A stretch of DNA of 64,000 bases from Nakamurella leprariae (GTDB taxonomy: Bacteria; Actinomycetota; Actinomycetes; Mycobacteriales; Nakamurellaceae): NCBI RefSeq assembly GCF_016918035.1, contig NZ_JAERWK010000008.1:248001-312000 (forward strand), given 5' to 3'. Below, piece after piece: positions 17,587 through 26,182 of the stretch. The position numbers and the translations under genes are program-made. Positions within the stretch are counted from its first letter, which is position 1; every line of letters starts with the position of its first letter. The notes under the pieces were generated by a model. The model was given only the letters and a program-made list of their open reading frames with translations, was not told the DNA's origin and searched no databases.

Positions 17587-18405
17587 ATGAGTTCGACGCA
17601 GCAGCCGCCCCGAGGCCGGTGGCGATTCCGGCGCACCAAGACGGTGCGTCGGATCACCGGCGCCCTGGCGTTGTTGTTCGCCCTGTCCACGGTCGGCCTG
17701 GTCTACACGGCCCTGGCGCCGACCCCGCAGACGGCGGTCGCCGCCGCTCCTGACGCCGAGGCGGTCGCCGCCGGCGAGCAGCTGTACGTCAACTCGTGCA
17801 TCACCTGCCACGGCGCCAACCTGCAGGGCGTGCAGGACCGTGGCCCGTCGCTGGTCGGCGTCGGCCAGGCCGCGGTGTACTTCCAGGTCGCGACCGGCCG
17901 CATGCCGCTGGCCGAGCAGTCCGCCCAGGCGCCGCGCAAGGAGCCCTTCTTCAACGAGCAGGAGATCGACCAGCTGGGGGCCTACATCCAGGCCAACGGC
18001 GGCGGCCCGGTCGTCCCCGAGGGCAACCTGCAGGACCGCGAGCAACTGGCCAAGGGCGGCGAGCTCTACCGGCTCAACTGCGCCTCCTGCCACAACTTCA
18101 CCGGTCAGGGCGGCGCGCTGTCGCAGGGCAAGTACGCGCCGGCGCTGGACCAGGCCACCGACGAGGAGATCTACGCGGCCATGCTCTCCGGTCCGGAGAA
18201 CATGCCGAAGTTCGGTGACGGCCAGCTGACCCCGGACGAGAAGCGGGCGATCATCGCCTTCATCCAGAACGTCAACAAGGACTCGATCGCCCCGGGCGGC
18301 AACTCGCTGGGCGGCTTCGGTCCGGCTCCGGAAGGCCTCATCGCCTTCCTGGTCGGCATGGGCGCGATCGTCGGCTTCACCCTGTGGATGGGATCGCGGA
18401 CATGA
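17587..18405 (+). CDS. qcrC: Di-haem cytochrome c subunit of the bcc complex
   Basis: Membrane-anchored cytochrome cc that passes electrons from the Rieske protein to the oxidase CuA site, replacing soluble cytochrome c. After an N-terminal helix (about residues 25-45) come two haem c domains with CITCHG and CASCHN and a Met ligand region in each (for example ENMPKFGDGQLT). A C-terminal helix (LIAFLVGMGAIVGFTLWMG) anchors it again. ATG 17587 is chosen over an in-frame ATG 69 bases upstream because GAGGTG precedes it by about six bases and the length (272) fits. Its stop overlaps qcrA (ATGA). Confidence 0.97.
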   Translation: MSSTQQPPRGRWRFRRTKTVRRITGALALLFALSTVGLVYTALAPTPQTAVAAAPDAEAVAAGEQLYVNSCITCHGANLQGVQDRGPSLVGVGQAAVYFQVATGRMPLAEQSAQAPRKEPFFNEQEIDQLGAYIQANGGGPVVPEGNLQDREQLAKGGELYRLNCASCHNFTGQGGALSQGKYAPALDQATDEEIYAAMLSGPENMPKFGDGQLTPDEKRAIIAFIQNVNKDSIAPGGNSLGGFGPAPEGLIAFLVGMGAIVGFTLWMGSRT

Positions 18406-19517
18406 CCAGCCATTCCGACGTCGAAATCCCCGGCGACGCCGAGCTCGCGCAGATGTCCAACGACGAGCTGGCCCGCCTGGGTTCCCGCCTGGACGGTGTC
18501 GAGCTCGTCGAGTACGGCGAGCGGTACGTGCCGGGCTCCCCCGCCGACAAGCGGGCCGAGCGCAAGGTCGCCTTCTGGTTCCTGCTCGCCGGCCTGCTCG
18601 GCGTGCTTGCCGCGGTCGCCTTCATCTGGTGGCCGGCCGGCTACGAGGACGCCTACTCCGATCGCCAGTGGCTGTACGCGCTGTACACGCCGGTGCTCGG
18701 GGTCACCCTGGGCGGCTGCATCCTGGCCCTGGGCATCGGCGTGGTCGCCATGGCCAAGAAGCTGATGCCGCACGAGGTCGCGGTCCAGGCCCGGCACGAG
18801 GGCGGCTCGGCCGAGGTCGACCGGCGCACCCTGGTCGCCGAGGTGATGGACGCCGGCGACAAGGCGGGCCTGATCAAGCGGCGCGGTGTGCTCAAGGGCT
18901 CGCTGGTGCTGGCCGGTGGCGGCCTCACCCTGGGTGCGGCCATCCCGATCCTCGGCGGGTTCATCAAGAACCCGTGGGCCGAGGGTCCCGAGTCGCAGCT
19001 GTGGGTCACCCCGTGGGCCCCGGCACCGGACGGCACCAAGGTCCGGATGGTCCAGGTCGACGGCACTCCCGTCAGCCCGGCCGATCTGGAGGCCGGCGCC
19101 ATGGCCACCGTGTTCCCGGCCGTGCCCGGCGGCGGCAAGGCCTCCGACGCGGCGGTCATGCTCTTCCGCCTGCGTCCCGGTCAGGCCGTCTCCATCCGTG
19201 ACGGGCAGCAGGGCTTCGAGTACGGCGACTACTACGCCTACTCCAAGATCTGCACCCACGTCGGCTGCCCGGTCTCGCTCTACGAGCAGCAGACCGGCCG
19301 GATCCTGTGCCCCTGCCACCAGTCGCAGTTCGACGTCTTCGACGGCGCCCGGCCCGTGTTCGGTCCCGCCACTCGTCCGTTGCCGCAGCTGCCTCTGGAA
19401 CTGGACGACGAGGGGTACTTCGTCGCCGCCAGTGATTTCGTGGAAGCCGTCGGGCCCGGCTTCTGGGAGAACGGCAAGTTCCCGGCCTGGGGTTCCACTC
19501 CGAAGGGATCGAGCTGA
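18402..19517 (+). CDS. qcrA: Rieske 2Fe-2S subunit of the bcc complex
   Basis: Rieske iron-sulfur protein of 371 residues. An acidic cytoplasmic leader is followed by three hydrophobic segments ([19 protein letters not shown], the [20 protein letters not shown] segment, and [21 protein letters not shown]), the extended N-terminal membrane domain typical of actinobacterial QcrA. The cluster ligands are in [11 protein letters not shown] and CPCHQSQFD. The start ATG overlaps the stop of qcrC by four bases, and its own stop overlaps qcrB (TGATG), so the three bcc subunits are translationally coupled. Confidence 0.97.
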   Translation: MTSHSDVEIPGDAELAQMSNDELARLGSRLDGVELVEYGERYVPGSPADKRAERKVAFWFLLAGLLGVLAAVAFIWWPAGYEDAYSDRQWLYALYTPVLGVTLGGCILALGIGVVAMAKKLMPHEVAVQARHEGGSAEVDRRTLVAEVMDAGDKAGLIKRRGVLKGSLVLAGGGLTLGAAIPILGGFIKNPWAEGPESQLWVTPWAPAPDGTKVRMVQVDGTPVSPADLEAGAMATVFPAVPGGGKASDAAVMLFRLRPGQAVSIRDGQQGFEYGDYYAYSKICTHVGCPVSLYEQQTGRILCPCHQSQFDVFDGARPVFGPATRPLPQLPLELDDEGYFVAASDFVEAVGPGFWENGKFPAWGSTPKGSS

Positions 19518-21121
19518 TGTCTCGACTCACCACCCCGACCCGCACCGCGGGTCCGTCGCTGGTCGGCCAGCAGCTCGACGGGCTCGACCAGCGGTACCAC
19601 AACGCTCGGCCCATCCGGACCCAGCTCAACAAGGTCTTCCCCAGCCACTGGTCGTTCATGCTGGGCGAGGCCGCGCTGTACTCGTTCCTCATCCTGTTGC
19701 TGTCCGGCGTGTACCTGACGCTGTTCTTCGACGCCTCCATGGCCGAGACGGTCTACAACGGTGTCTACGACAAGCTCCGCGGCGTGCCGATGTCGATGGC
19801 CTACGCCTCGACGCTGGACATCTCGTTCGAGGTCCGCGGCGGCCTGCTGATCCGGCAGATCCACCACTGGGCCGCGCTGATCTTCCTGTTCTCGATGGCG
19901 CTGCACATGATGCGCATCTTCTTCACCGGCGCGTTCCGCAAGCCGCGTGAGGCGAACTGGATCATCGGTGTGCTGCTGCTGGTGCTGTCCATGGCCGAGG
20001 GCTTCATGGGCTACTCGCTGCCGGACGACCTGCTGTCCGGCACTGGCCTGCGCGCCGTCTCGGCGTTCATCCTGTCCATCCCGGTCATCGGCACCTGGAT
20101 GCACTGGGCCGTGTTCGGCGGTGACTACCCGGGTGACATCATCATCGGCCGGTTCTACTCGCTGCACATCCTGGTCATCCCGGGCATCATCCTGGCGCTG
20201 ATCGGTGTCCACCTGGCGCTGGTCTGGTTCCAGAAGCACACCCAGTTCCCCGGGCCGCGCGCGACCGAGAAGAACGTCGTCGGCGTCCGCGTGCTGCCCA
20301 CCTTCGCGGCCAAGGGCGGCGGCTTCTTCGCCGTCGTCGTCGGCGTGATCGTGGTCATGGCCGGCATCTTCCAGATCAACCCGATCTGGGACCTGGGCCC
20401 GTACAACCCGGCGCAAGTCTCCGCCGGCGTCCAACCCGACTGGTACATGGGTTTCCTGGACGGCATGGTCCGGGTCTGGCCCGACTGGGAGATCCGGAAC
20501 CTGTTCGGGCACTACATGATTCCCGCGGTGTTCTTCCCGGCCATCCTCGGGTCGACGTTGCTGATGATCATCGTGCTGGCCTATCCCTGGATCGAGCGGG
20601 CGTTCACCAAGGACAAGGCCGCGCACAACCTGCTGCAGCGTCCGCGCGACGTGCCGGTCCGCACCGCCCTGGGTGCCGCCTTCCTGGCCTTCTACATCCT
20701 GAACCTGATGAACGGGGCCAACGACCTCATCGCGCTGAAGTTCGACATCTCGCTGAACGTGATGACCTGGATCGGTCGCATCGGCTCCATCCTGCTGCCG
20801 CTGGTCACGTACGTGATCACCTACCGCCTGTGCCTGGGCTTCCAGCACAGCGACCGGGCCAACCTCGAGCACGGCATCGAGACCGGCGTGATCAAACGGC
20901 TGCCCAGCGGGCAGTTCGTCGAGGTCCACCAGCCGCTCGGCCCAGTCGACTCTCACGGACACCCGATCCCGCTGGAGTACCAGGGCGCCGCCGTGCCGAA
21001 GCGGATGAACCAGCTCGGTTCGGCCGGCGAGGCGATGCCCGGCTTCTGGTCCCCCAAGGACAACTCGGGCGTCAAGAGCGACCACAACGAGCTGTCCGGC
21101 ACCTCGACCGAACGGCACTGA
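19517..21121 (+). CDS. qcrB: Cytochrome b subunit of the bcc complex
   Basis: Membrane quinol-oxidising subunit, 534 residues. The two haem b His pairs are within [20 protein letters not shown] and [20 protein letters not shown]; the Qo-site segment appears as PDW in [20 protein letters not shown], which is the actinobacterial equivalent of PEWY. Longer than mitochondrial cytochrome b because of a C-terminal extension of about 120 residues found in actinobacteria. It is the target family of Q203-type inhibitors. A strong hairpin terminator follows 18 bases after the stop. Confidence 0.97.
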   Translation: MSRLTTPTRTAGPSLVGQQLDGLDQRYHNARPIRTQLNKVFPSHWSFMLGEAALYSFLILLLSGVYLTLFFDASMAETVYNGVYDKLRGVPMSMAYASTLDISFEVRGGLLIRQIHHWAALIFLFSMALHMMRIFFTGAFRKPREANWIIGVLLLVLSMAEGFMGYSLPDDLLSGTGLRAVSAFILSIPVIGTWMHWAVFGGDYPGDIIIGRFYSLHILVIPGIILALIGVHLALVWFQKHTQFPGPRATEKNVVGVRVLPTFAAKGGGFFAVVVGVIVVMAGIFQINPIWDLGPYNPAQVSAGVQPDWYMGFLDGMVRVWPDWEIRNLFGHYMIPAVFFPAILGSTLLMIIVLAYPWIERAFTKDKAAHNLLQRPRDVPVRTALGAAFLAFYILNLMNGANDLIALKFDISLNVMTWIGRIGSILLPLVTYVITYRLCLGFQHSDRANLEHGIETGVIKRLPSGQFVEVHQPLGPVDSHGHPIPLEYQGAAVPKRMNQLGSAGEAMPGFWSPKDNSGVKSDHNELSGTSTERH

Positions 21122-21139
21122 CGCAACTGCTCGGATCGC

Positions 21140-21175
21140 AACGGCCCGTTCCCTCCCCGGAGGGAACGGGCCGTT
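21140..21175. terminator. Strong hairpin terminator after qcrB
   Basis: A perfect 17-bp stem (AACGGCCCGTTCCCTCC and its complement) around a two-base CC loop, 18 bases after the qcrB stop. It is not followed by a clear T run, as usual in high-GC actinobacteria. It may also serve the convergent ABC transporter genes. Confidence 0.85.
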
Positions 21176-21194
21176 CGTCGTCACGGACCGATCG

Positions 21195-21304
21195 ATGTGG
21201 ACGGTCGTACATTCCGCGGCAACGACCCGACACCTGAATGGATCCGGCGCCGGCGGTGCCGCCGCATGTGGACGGTCGTACCTGCCGCGGCAACGACCCG
21301 ACAC
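21195..21304. repeat. Two 39-bp direct repeats with internal palindrome
   Basis: Copies at 21195-21233 and 21266-21304 share ATGTGGACGGTCGTAC and CCGCGGCAACGACCCGACAC, with differences only at the bases between and spaced by 32 bases. Within copy 2, TGCCGCGGCA is itself palindromic and GGTCGT/ACGACC flank it, so each unit could fold as a hairpin. This has the look of a REP-type intergenic element. I saw no further copy in the window. Confidence 0.85.
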
Positions 21305-21330
21305 GTGGGACGGACCCCGCTCCCCCGCGA

Positions 21331-22185
21331 TCAGTCCTTGCGCAGGTCGAGCGCCGCGCCCTGGTCCCGACCTCGCTGCCGCGCGCCACGCCGCAGCGGC
21401 ACCACCAGCGGCGTGCCGGTCTCGGGATCGGTGATGACCCGGCACGCCAGGCCGAACACCTCGCGCACCAGGTCGGCGTCCACCACGTCACCGGGCCGGC
21501 CCTCGGCCACCACCCGCCCGTCCTTCATGGCGATGAGGTGGGTGGCGTACCGGCACGCGTGGTTCAGGTCGTGCAGCACGGCGACCACCGTGCGGCCCTG
21601 CTCGACGTGCAGATCGGCGCACAGGTCGAGCACCTCGATCTGGTGTGCGATGTCCAGGAAGGTGGTGGGCTCGTCGAGCAGCAGGATCGGCGTCTGCTGG
21701 GCGAGGGCCATGGCGATCCACACGCGTTGCCGCTGTCCGCCGGACAGCTCGTCCACCCCGCGCAGGGCGAGGTCGGCCACGCCGGTGGCCACCATCGCCT
21801 CGCCGACGGCGGCCTCGTCGGCCGGGCTCCACTGCCGGAGCAGCCGCTGGTGCGGATAGCGGCCGCGGGCGACGAGGTCGGTCACCGTGATCCCGTCCGG
21901 CGCGACCGGCGACTGCGGCAGCAGCCCGAGCCGGCGGGCGACCTCCTTGGACGGCAGCGAGGAGATGGCCCGCCCGTCCAACACCACCTCCCCGGCCCGC
22001 GGGGTGAGCATGCGGGCCAGCGAGCGCAGCAGCGTGGACTTGCCGCAGGCGTTGGGACCGACGATGACGGTGAACTCGCCGTCCGGGACGGCCACCGTGA
22101 GGTCCTGGGTGATGACCCGGGACTCGTAGGCCAGCGTCACCGATTCGGCCCGGAGGCGAGGCGCCGGGGGCGGCTGCGGGCTCAT
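21331..22185 (-). CDS. Fe3+-siderophore ABC importer, ATPase subunit
   Basis: FepC/FecE-type ATPase of 284 residues. Walker A is GPNACGKSTL (Ala in place of the common Gly), the Q-loop is GLLPQSPVAPDG, the signature is ELSGGQRQRV, Walker B is ILLLDEPTTFLDI and the H-loop is VLHDLNHA. LLPQ and RGRYPHQ are typical of iron-chelate importers. ATG 22185 is preferred to an in-frame start at 22203 because it overlaps the permease stop (ATGA). A 30-residue basic C-terminal tail is unlike most relatives. Last gene of the importer operon. Confidence 0.94.
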   Translation of the reverse strand: MSPQPPPAPRLRAESVTLAYESRVITQDLTVAVPDGEFTVIVGPNACGKSTLLRSLARMLTPRAGEVVLDGRAISSLPSKEVARRLGLLPQSPVAPDGITVTDLVARGRYPHQRLLRQWSPADEAAVGEAMVATGVADLALRGVDELSGGQRQRVWIAMALAQQTPILLLDEPTTFLDIAHQIEVLDLCADLHVEQGRTVVAVLHDLNHACRYATHLIAMKDGRVVAEGRPGDVVDADLVREVFGLACRVITDPETGTPLVVPLRRGARQRGRDQGAALDLRKD

Positions 22186-23249
22186 CCGCGGTTCCGCCGC
22201 CACTGCACGACCAGCAGCCCGGCCAGGTAGCAGCCGCCGACCACCCCGGTGGCGATGCCGACCGGCAGTTGGGTCGGCGCGAACACTCGTTGGGCGGCGA
22301 TGTCACTCACCACGAGCAGGAACCCTCCCATCAGGGCGGCGGGCAGCACCGCCGGTCCGGTCGCACCGGTCAGCCGTCGCGCCAGCTGCGGGGCGGCCAA
22401 CGCGACGAAGGCGATCGGCCCGGCGGTGGCCACCGCGGCGCCGGTGAGGACGACGGCCAGGGCGATGGCCCAGACCCGGGTCCGGGTGGCGGCGACGCCC
22501 ACCCCACGGGCGACGTCGTCGCCCATCTCCAGCACGGCCAGCGGGCGGGACAGCGCCGTCAGCACCGGGACCAGCACCACCACCGCGATGACGACCGGCC
22601 ACACCTGGGACCATCCCCGGCCGTTCAGCGAGCCGATCAGCCAGACCTGCGCGCTGGCGGCGTCCTCCAGCCGAGCGGTGATCATCAGCCACCAGGTGAA
22701 CGAGACCAGCAGGAAGTTGACGCCGATCCCGACCAGGATCAACCGGTAGCCCAGCGGTCCCCCGCGACCGGCCAGCAGCAGCACCACCGCGGTGGTGACC
22801 AGACCGCCGGCCACCGCGCCCAGGGCGATCGCCGTGGACGAACCGCGGAACACCAGGATCTGCAGGACCGCTCCCACGGCGGCGCCCTGGGTGAAGCCGA
22901 TGATGTCGGGGCTGCCGAGCGGGTTGCGGGTGATCGACTGGAACACCGAGCCCGCGGCGCCCAGCGCCGCCCCCACGGCCAGCGCGCAGACGGCCCGGGG
23001 CAGCCGCAGGCCGAGCACGACGAAGTCGGTGCCGGGCTGCCCCTGACCGACCAGCGTGGCCAGCACCTGACCGAGTGGGACCGGGTAGTCCCCCACGGAC
23101 ACCGCCCAGGCCAGCGAAGCGAGGGCCGCCACGGCGAGCGCCAGCGTCGTCCAGCCCACCCGGGGGTGCATGCGCACGCTCAGCGGTCCCAGCCGCACCG
23201 ACCGGACGGCCGACGAGGGCAGCCGCGACACGAGCGGTCCGCCGTTCAC
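22182..23249 (-). CDS. Fe3+-siderophore ABC importer, FecCD permease (second)
   Basis: FecCD-family membrane permease of 355 residues with about ten hydrophobic helices. Family motifs are LRLPRAVCALAVGAALGAAG, QSITRNPLGSPDIIGFTQGA (the contact loop with the ATPase), WLIGSLNGRGW and FVALAAPQLARRLTG. The GTG start at 23249 overlaps the stop of the first permease (GTGA at 23246-23249). With the upstream permease it should form a heterodimeric channel. Confidence 0.94.
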   Translation of the reverse strand: MNGGPLVSRLPSSAVRSVRLGPLSVRMHPRVGWTTLALAVAALASLAWAVSVGDYPVPLGQVLATLVGQGQPGTDFVVLGLRLPRAVCALAVGAALGAAGSVFQSITRNPLGSPDIIGFTQGAAVGAVLQILVFRGSSTAIALGAVAGGLVTTAVVLLLAGRGGPLGYRLILVGIGVNFLLVSFTWWLMITARLEDAASAQVWLIGSLNGRGWSQVWPVVIAVVVLVPVLTALSRPLAVLEMGDDVARGVGVAATRTRVWAIALAVVLTGAAVATAGPIAFVALAAPQLARRLTGATGPAVLPAALMGGFLLVVSDIAAQRVFAPTQLPVGIATGVVGGCYLAGLLVVQWRRNRG

Positions 23250-24316
23250 AGCTGTGCGACCCGGTGCCGGCGGACCAGAGCGATGAACACCGGCGCCCCG
23301 AGCGCGGCGGTGATGATGCCGACCGGCAGCTCTCCCGGCCGGACCACCACCCGGCCCAGCACGTCGGACAGCAGCAGCAGGGCCGGCGCCAGCACGGCGG
23401 AGTGCGCCAGCACCCAGCGATGGTCCGGTCCGACCAGGGCCCGGGCGATGTGCGGCACCGCCAGGCCGACGAAGCTGATCGGGCCCACGGCGGCGGTGGC
23501 CGCGCCGGCCAGCAGGGTGATGACCAGCCCGGACAGCACCCGGGTGCGCACCACCCGGGCGCCGAGCGACCGGCCCACGTCGTCGCCCAGCGCGAGGACG
23601 TTCAGGGCCGGACCCAGCGCCAGGGCGAGCAGCGCGCCGACGACGACCACCGGCAGCACCGGCCAGAGCACGTCCGGACCGCGGGCAGCGAGGGAGCCGA
23701 CCGCCCAGAACCGGTACTGGTCGAAGGTGGCCGGATCCAGCACGGTCAGCGCGTTGACCACCGCGGCCAGCGCGGCGGTGACCGCGGTGCCGGCCAGGGC
23801 GAGCCGGACCGGGGTGGCGCCGCTGCGGCCGGCCGAGCCGAGCAGATACACGATGACCGCGGCGAGCCCGGCGCCCACGAAGGCGAACGGCAGGGACGCC
23901 AGCGGGGTGATCGCGCCGAAGGCGCCGATGCCGATGACCACGGCGGTGGCCGCACCCGCGTTCACCCCGAGCAGGCCGGGGTCGGCGAGCGGGTTGCGGG
24001 TGAGCGCCTGCATCACCGCGCCGGCCAGGCCGAGGGCGATCCCGACCACCACCGCGAGCGCGGTCCGGGGCAGGCGCAGCGAGTGCACGATGATCGACGA
24101 TTCGCCGCCGTCCGGGTCGAACAGCACCCGCAGCACCTCGCCCGGCGCGATCGTCCGGCTGCCGACCATGATCGACAACACCACGAGCAGCAGCACCAGG
24201 ACCAGCGCGCCGATCAGTCCCGCGACCCGCAGTCCGGGCGTGCCCAGCAGCCACCGCGGCGCCGGTGGAGCCGGCGGTGCGACCTGGCTCGGCTTCGGCG
24301 CGGCGGGCGTGGACAT
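23246..24316 (-). CDS. Fe3+-siderophore ABC importer, FecCD permease (first)
   Basis: First gene of the importer operon, FecCD permease of 356 residues. Motifs include LRLPRTALAVVVGIALGLAG, QALTRNPLADPGLLGVNAGA, FWAVGSLAARG and FVGLAVPHIARALVGPDHR. ATG 24316 is used because AGGAGA precedes it and the longer frame lacks similarity. No substrate-binding protein is encoded in the window, so that lipoprotein must be elsewhere. The promoter region carries a sequence close to a DtxR/IdeR iron box. Confidence 0.94.
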   Translation of the reverse strand: MSTPAAPKPSQVAPPAPPAPRWLLGTPGLRVAGLIGALVLVLLLVVLSIMVGSRTIAPGEVLRVLFDPDGGESSIIVHSLRLPRTALAVVVGIALGLAGAVMQALTRNPLADPGLLGVNAGAATAVVIGIGAFGAITPLASLPFAFVGAGLAAVIVYLLGSAGRSGATPVRLALAGTAVTAALAAVVNALTVLDPATFDQYRFWAVGSLAARGPDVLWPVLPVVVVGALLALALGPALNVLALGDDVGRSLGARVVRTRVLSGLVITLLAGAATAAVGPISFVGLAVPHIARALVGPDHRWVLAHSAVLAPALLLLSDVLGRVVVRPGELPVGIITAALGAPVFIALVRRHRVAQL

Positions 24317-24346
24317 CCGGTGGGCGGTCTCCTGATCGGGCTGGTA

Positions 24347-24365
24347 CGAAGTCAGCCTGACCTTA
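24347..24365 (-). promoter_or_regulatory. DtxR/IdeR-like iron box of the siderophore importer
   Basis: CGAAGTCAGCCTGACCTTA (plus strand) matches TTAGGTTAGCCTAACCTAA at 13 of 19 positions, including the central dyad. It lies 31-49 bases upstream of the first permease start, where bound repressor would block transcription when iron is sufficient. The match is by eye. Confidence 0.6.
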
Positions 24366-24423
24366 GTCGGCGTGCGCGGTCGGTCCGGCCACCCACCGGC
24401 CGACCGAGACCGACCGCGGAGAC

Positions 24424-24460
24424 GGAACAGGCCCACCCGGATCCCGGGTGGGCCTGTTCC
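24424..24460 (-). terminator. Hairpin terminator after ctaC-ctaF
   Basis: A perfect 17-bp stem (GGAACAGGCCCACCCGG and its complement) with an ATC loop, 31 bases beyond the ctaF stop on the minus strand. It separates the oxidase genes from the iron-importer promoter. Confidence 0.85.
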
Positions 24461-24464
24461 CTCT

Positions 24465-24496
24465 GGCTCAGTGCGTCAGTGGCTCAGTTCGTCAGT
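24465..24496. repeat. 16-bp tandem duplication across the ctaF stop codon
   Basis: GGCTCAGTGCGTCAGT (24465-24480) is followed directly by GGCTCAGTTCGTCAGT (24481-24496), one mismatch. The second unit contains the ctaF stop codon, so the duplication extended only the 3' non-coding side. Confidence 0.85.
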
Positions 24497-24971
24497 GCGC
24501 CGGGCGGCGGTGGTACTCGAACAGCAGCCCGCAGATGGCCAGCATGAGGAAGCACACGCCGATCACCAGCAGCCAGACGAGCCAGAAGGCGGTGGCGATG
24601 GCGGTCAGCGCCGCCGCCCCGGCCATGGCGAACGGCCAGTACGAGCCGGGCGAGAAGAAACCGTAGTCGCCGGCACCGTCGGCCACCTCGGCGTCGTCGT
24701 CGTCCTCGGGGCGGGGCCCCTCGAGCCGCCGCGACGAGAACTGCAGGAAGGTGCCGGTGATGAGGGTCAGGCCGGCGGTGAGGAACAGCGCCGTCGCGCC
24801 GACGACCTCCTCGTACCCGATCAGCACCAGGTAGACGATGGCGGCGATGACGAAGAACGCGGTCAGCCCGAGGAAGATCCAGGTCTCGACGCGCATGCCG
24901 CCGCGGGCGGCCTCCGGCTTGTCGTAGTCGTCCCGGTCCTGCACGTTCGCGGCTGCGTGTCCGCCGGCCAT
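24492..24971 (-). CDS. ctaF: Cytochrome c oxidase subunit IV, actinobacterial type
   Basis: Small membrane subunit of the aa3 oxidase, 159 residues. It shows four hydrophobic segments in two pairs (MRVETWIFLGLTAFFVIAAI with the IVYLVLIGYEEVVGATALF region, and ALTAIATAFWLVWLLVIGVC near the end) separated by the soluble stretch with acidic DDDDAEV. Similar to Rv2199c, which is about 20 residues shorter at the N-terminus. ATG 24971 overlaps the ctaC stop (TGATG), supporting this start; Met58 (MRVETW) is the alternative. Confidence 0.92.
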   Translation of the reverse strand: MAGGHAAANVQDRDDYDKPEAARGGMRVETWIFLGLTAFFVIAAIVYLVLIGYEEVVGATALFLTAGLTLITGTFLQFSSRRLEGPRPEDDDDAEVADGAGDYGFFSPGSYWPFAMAGAAALTAIATAFWLVWLLVIGVCFLMLAICGLLFEYHRRPAH

Positions 24972-25927
24972 CAGTTGCCTCCTGCCAGGGGCTGTTCCGC
25001 TTCGGACGCCGTCTTGGTGTTGCGGTCCGGGTTGAACGGGTAGGTCGTGGTCGCCTCGGGCGAGCACAGCTCCCCGCAGTCGGGGAAGTCCTGCTGCAAC
25101 TGGCGCAGCGCCTCGGCCGCCGAGTACGGCGCACCGGTGGCCGGGTTCTCCGACTCGCGCAGGTCGATGTAGGCGTCGTAGACGTCGCCGGGGACGGCGC
25201 GCAGCTCGAAGTTCATCATCGAGTGGTAGGTACCGCAGAGTTCGGCGCAGCGGCCGACGAAGGCGCCCTCGCGCTCGATCGTGTTCTGGAAGACGTTGTC
25301 GGACTGGTTGGCCTCGGGGTCCGGGAACACGTCGCGCTTGAAGTTGAAGTCGATGACCCAGAACGAGTGGATGACGTCCTTGGACTCCAGCTCGTACTGG
25401 ATGACCTGGTTGGTCGGCAGCACCAGGATCGGGATCTCCTCGGTGGAGCCGACCGTGTGCACCTCACCGCCGCCGGGTACCTCGGTGCCCTGGTAGCCGA
25501 AGTCCCAGTTCCACTTGAACGCCGTCACGTCGACCACGACGTCGGGCTCGTCGTCCTTGGCCAGCGCGAAGTTCTCGGTCGACACCGTGAAGAAGAACAG
25601 CACGCCCACCATGAGGAAGGGCACCACGGTGTAGATCAGCTCGAGCGGCAGGTTCTCCTTGGTCTGCTTCGGGTACAGCGGGTCGCTCTTCTTCTTGCGG
25701 TAGACGATGAACGCCCAGAACATCAGCGCCCAGACGAGGATGCCGACGATCAGCGCTGCGATCACCGAGCCCGTCCAGAACTGCCGCATCCGCTCGGCCT
25801 GCGGGGTGATGCCCTCGGGCCAACCGAAGCGGAGCGCCTCTTCGGTCGAGCACCCGGTGATGAGCAACCCGGCGGCGGCGAGCGTGGCGGTGAGCGTCAG
25901 CCGCCGAGCTTTCCTGGACCGTGCCAC
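24971..25927 (-). CDS. ctaC: Cytochrome c oxidase subunit II, lipoprotein
   Basis: Electron-entry subunit of the aa3 oxidase, 318 residues. A lipoprotein signal ends at LLITGC (lipobox), followed by two transmembrane helices and an extracytoplasmic cupredoxin domain. The CuA ligands are in CAELCGTYHSMMNFE with the earlier His in IHSFWV. A 45-residue extension after the cupredoxin fold contains two further Cys (FPDCGELCSPE). GTG 25927 is the start, seven bases after AGGAAGG. It is divergent from asnB across 255 bases. Confidence 0.96.
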   Translation of the reverse strand: MARSRKARRLTLTATLAAAGLLITGCSTEEALRFGWPEGITPQAERMRQFWTGSVIAALIVGILVWALMFWAFIVYRKKKSDPLYPKQTKENLPLELIYTVVPFLMVGVLFFFTVSTENFALAKDDEPDVVVDVTAFKWNWDFGYQGTEVPGGGEVHTVGSTEEIPILVLPTNQVIQYELESKDVIHSFWVIDFNFKRDVFPDPEANQSDNVFQNTIEREGAFVGRCAELCGTYHSMMNFELRAVPGDVYDAYIDLRESENPATGAPYSAAEALRQLQQDFPDCGELCSPEATTTYPFNPDRNTKTASEAEQPLAGGN

Positions 25928-26182
25928 GTAAGCGCCTTCCTGTCTCACCGGGTGCGGGCAGCAGATGGCTCTGGAGGTACCCGGTGCCATGGAGATTACA
26001 GCCAGCGCACACCTGTCACTGGCCCACCCCGCACGCGATTCCCACCGTTCCACGGGCCGGGCCCTGTCGGTGCCGGTCGCTGTCGGTCCCGACGGGAATA
26101 CTGGCCGCGACGCCCGGTGGCTCCGGGCGCGAGCAGGTTCGTTCGAGCGACGACCCGGGGTCCTCCGGGCGCAGGAGGCAGT

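Noticed and set aside
19280-21445. Minus-strand open frame of 721 codons opposite qcrA and qcrB
   Set aside because: Antisense to the certain Rieske and cytochrome b genes; composition is that of a shadow frame.
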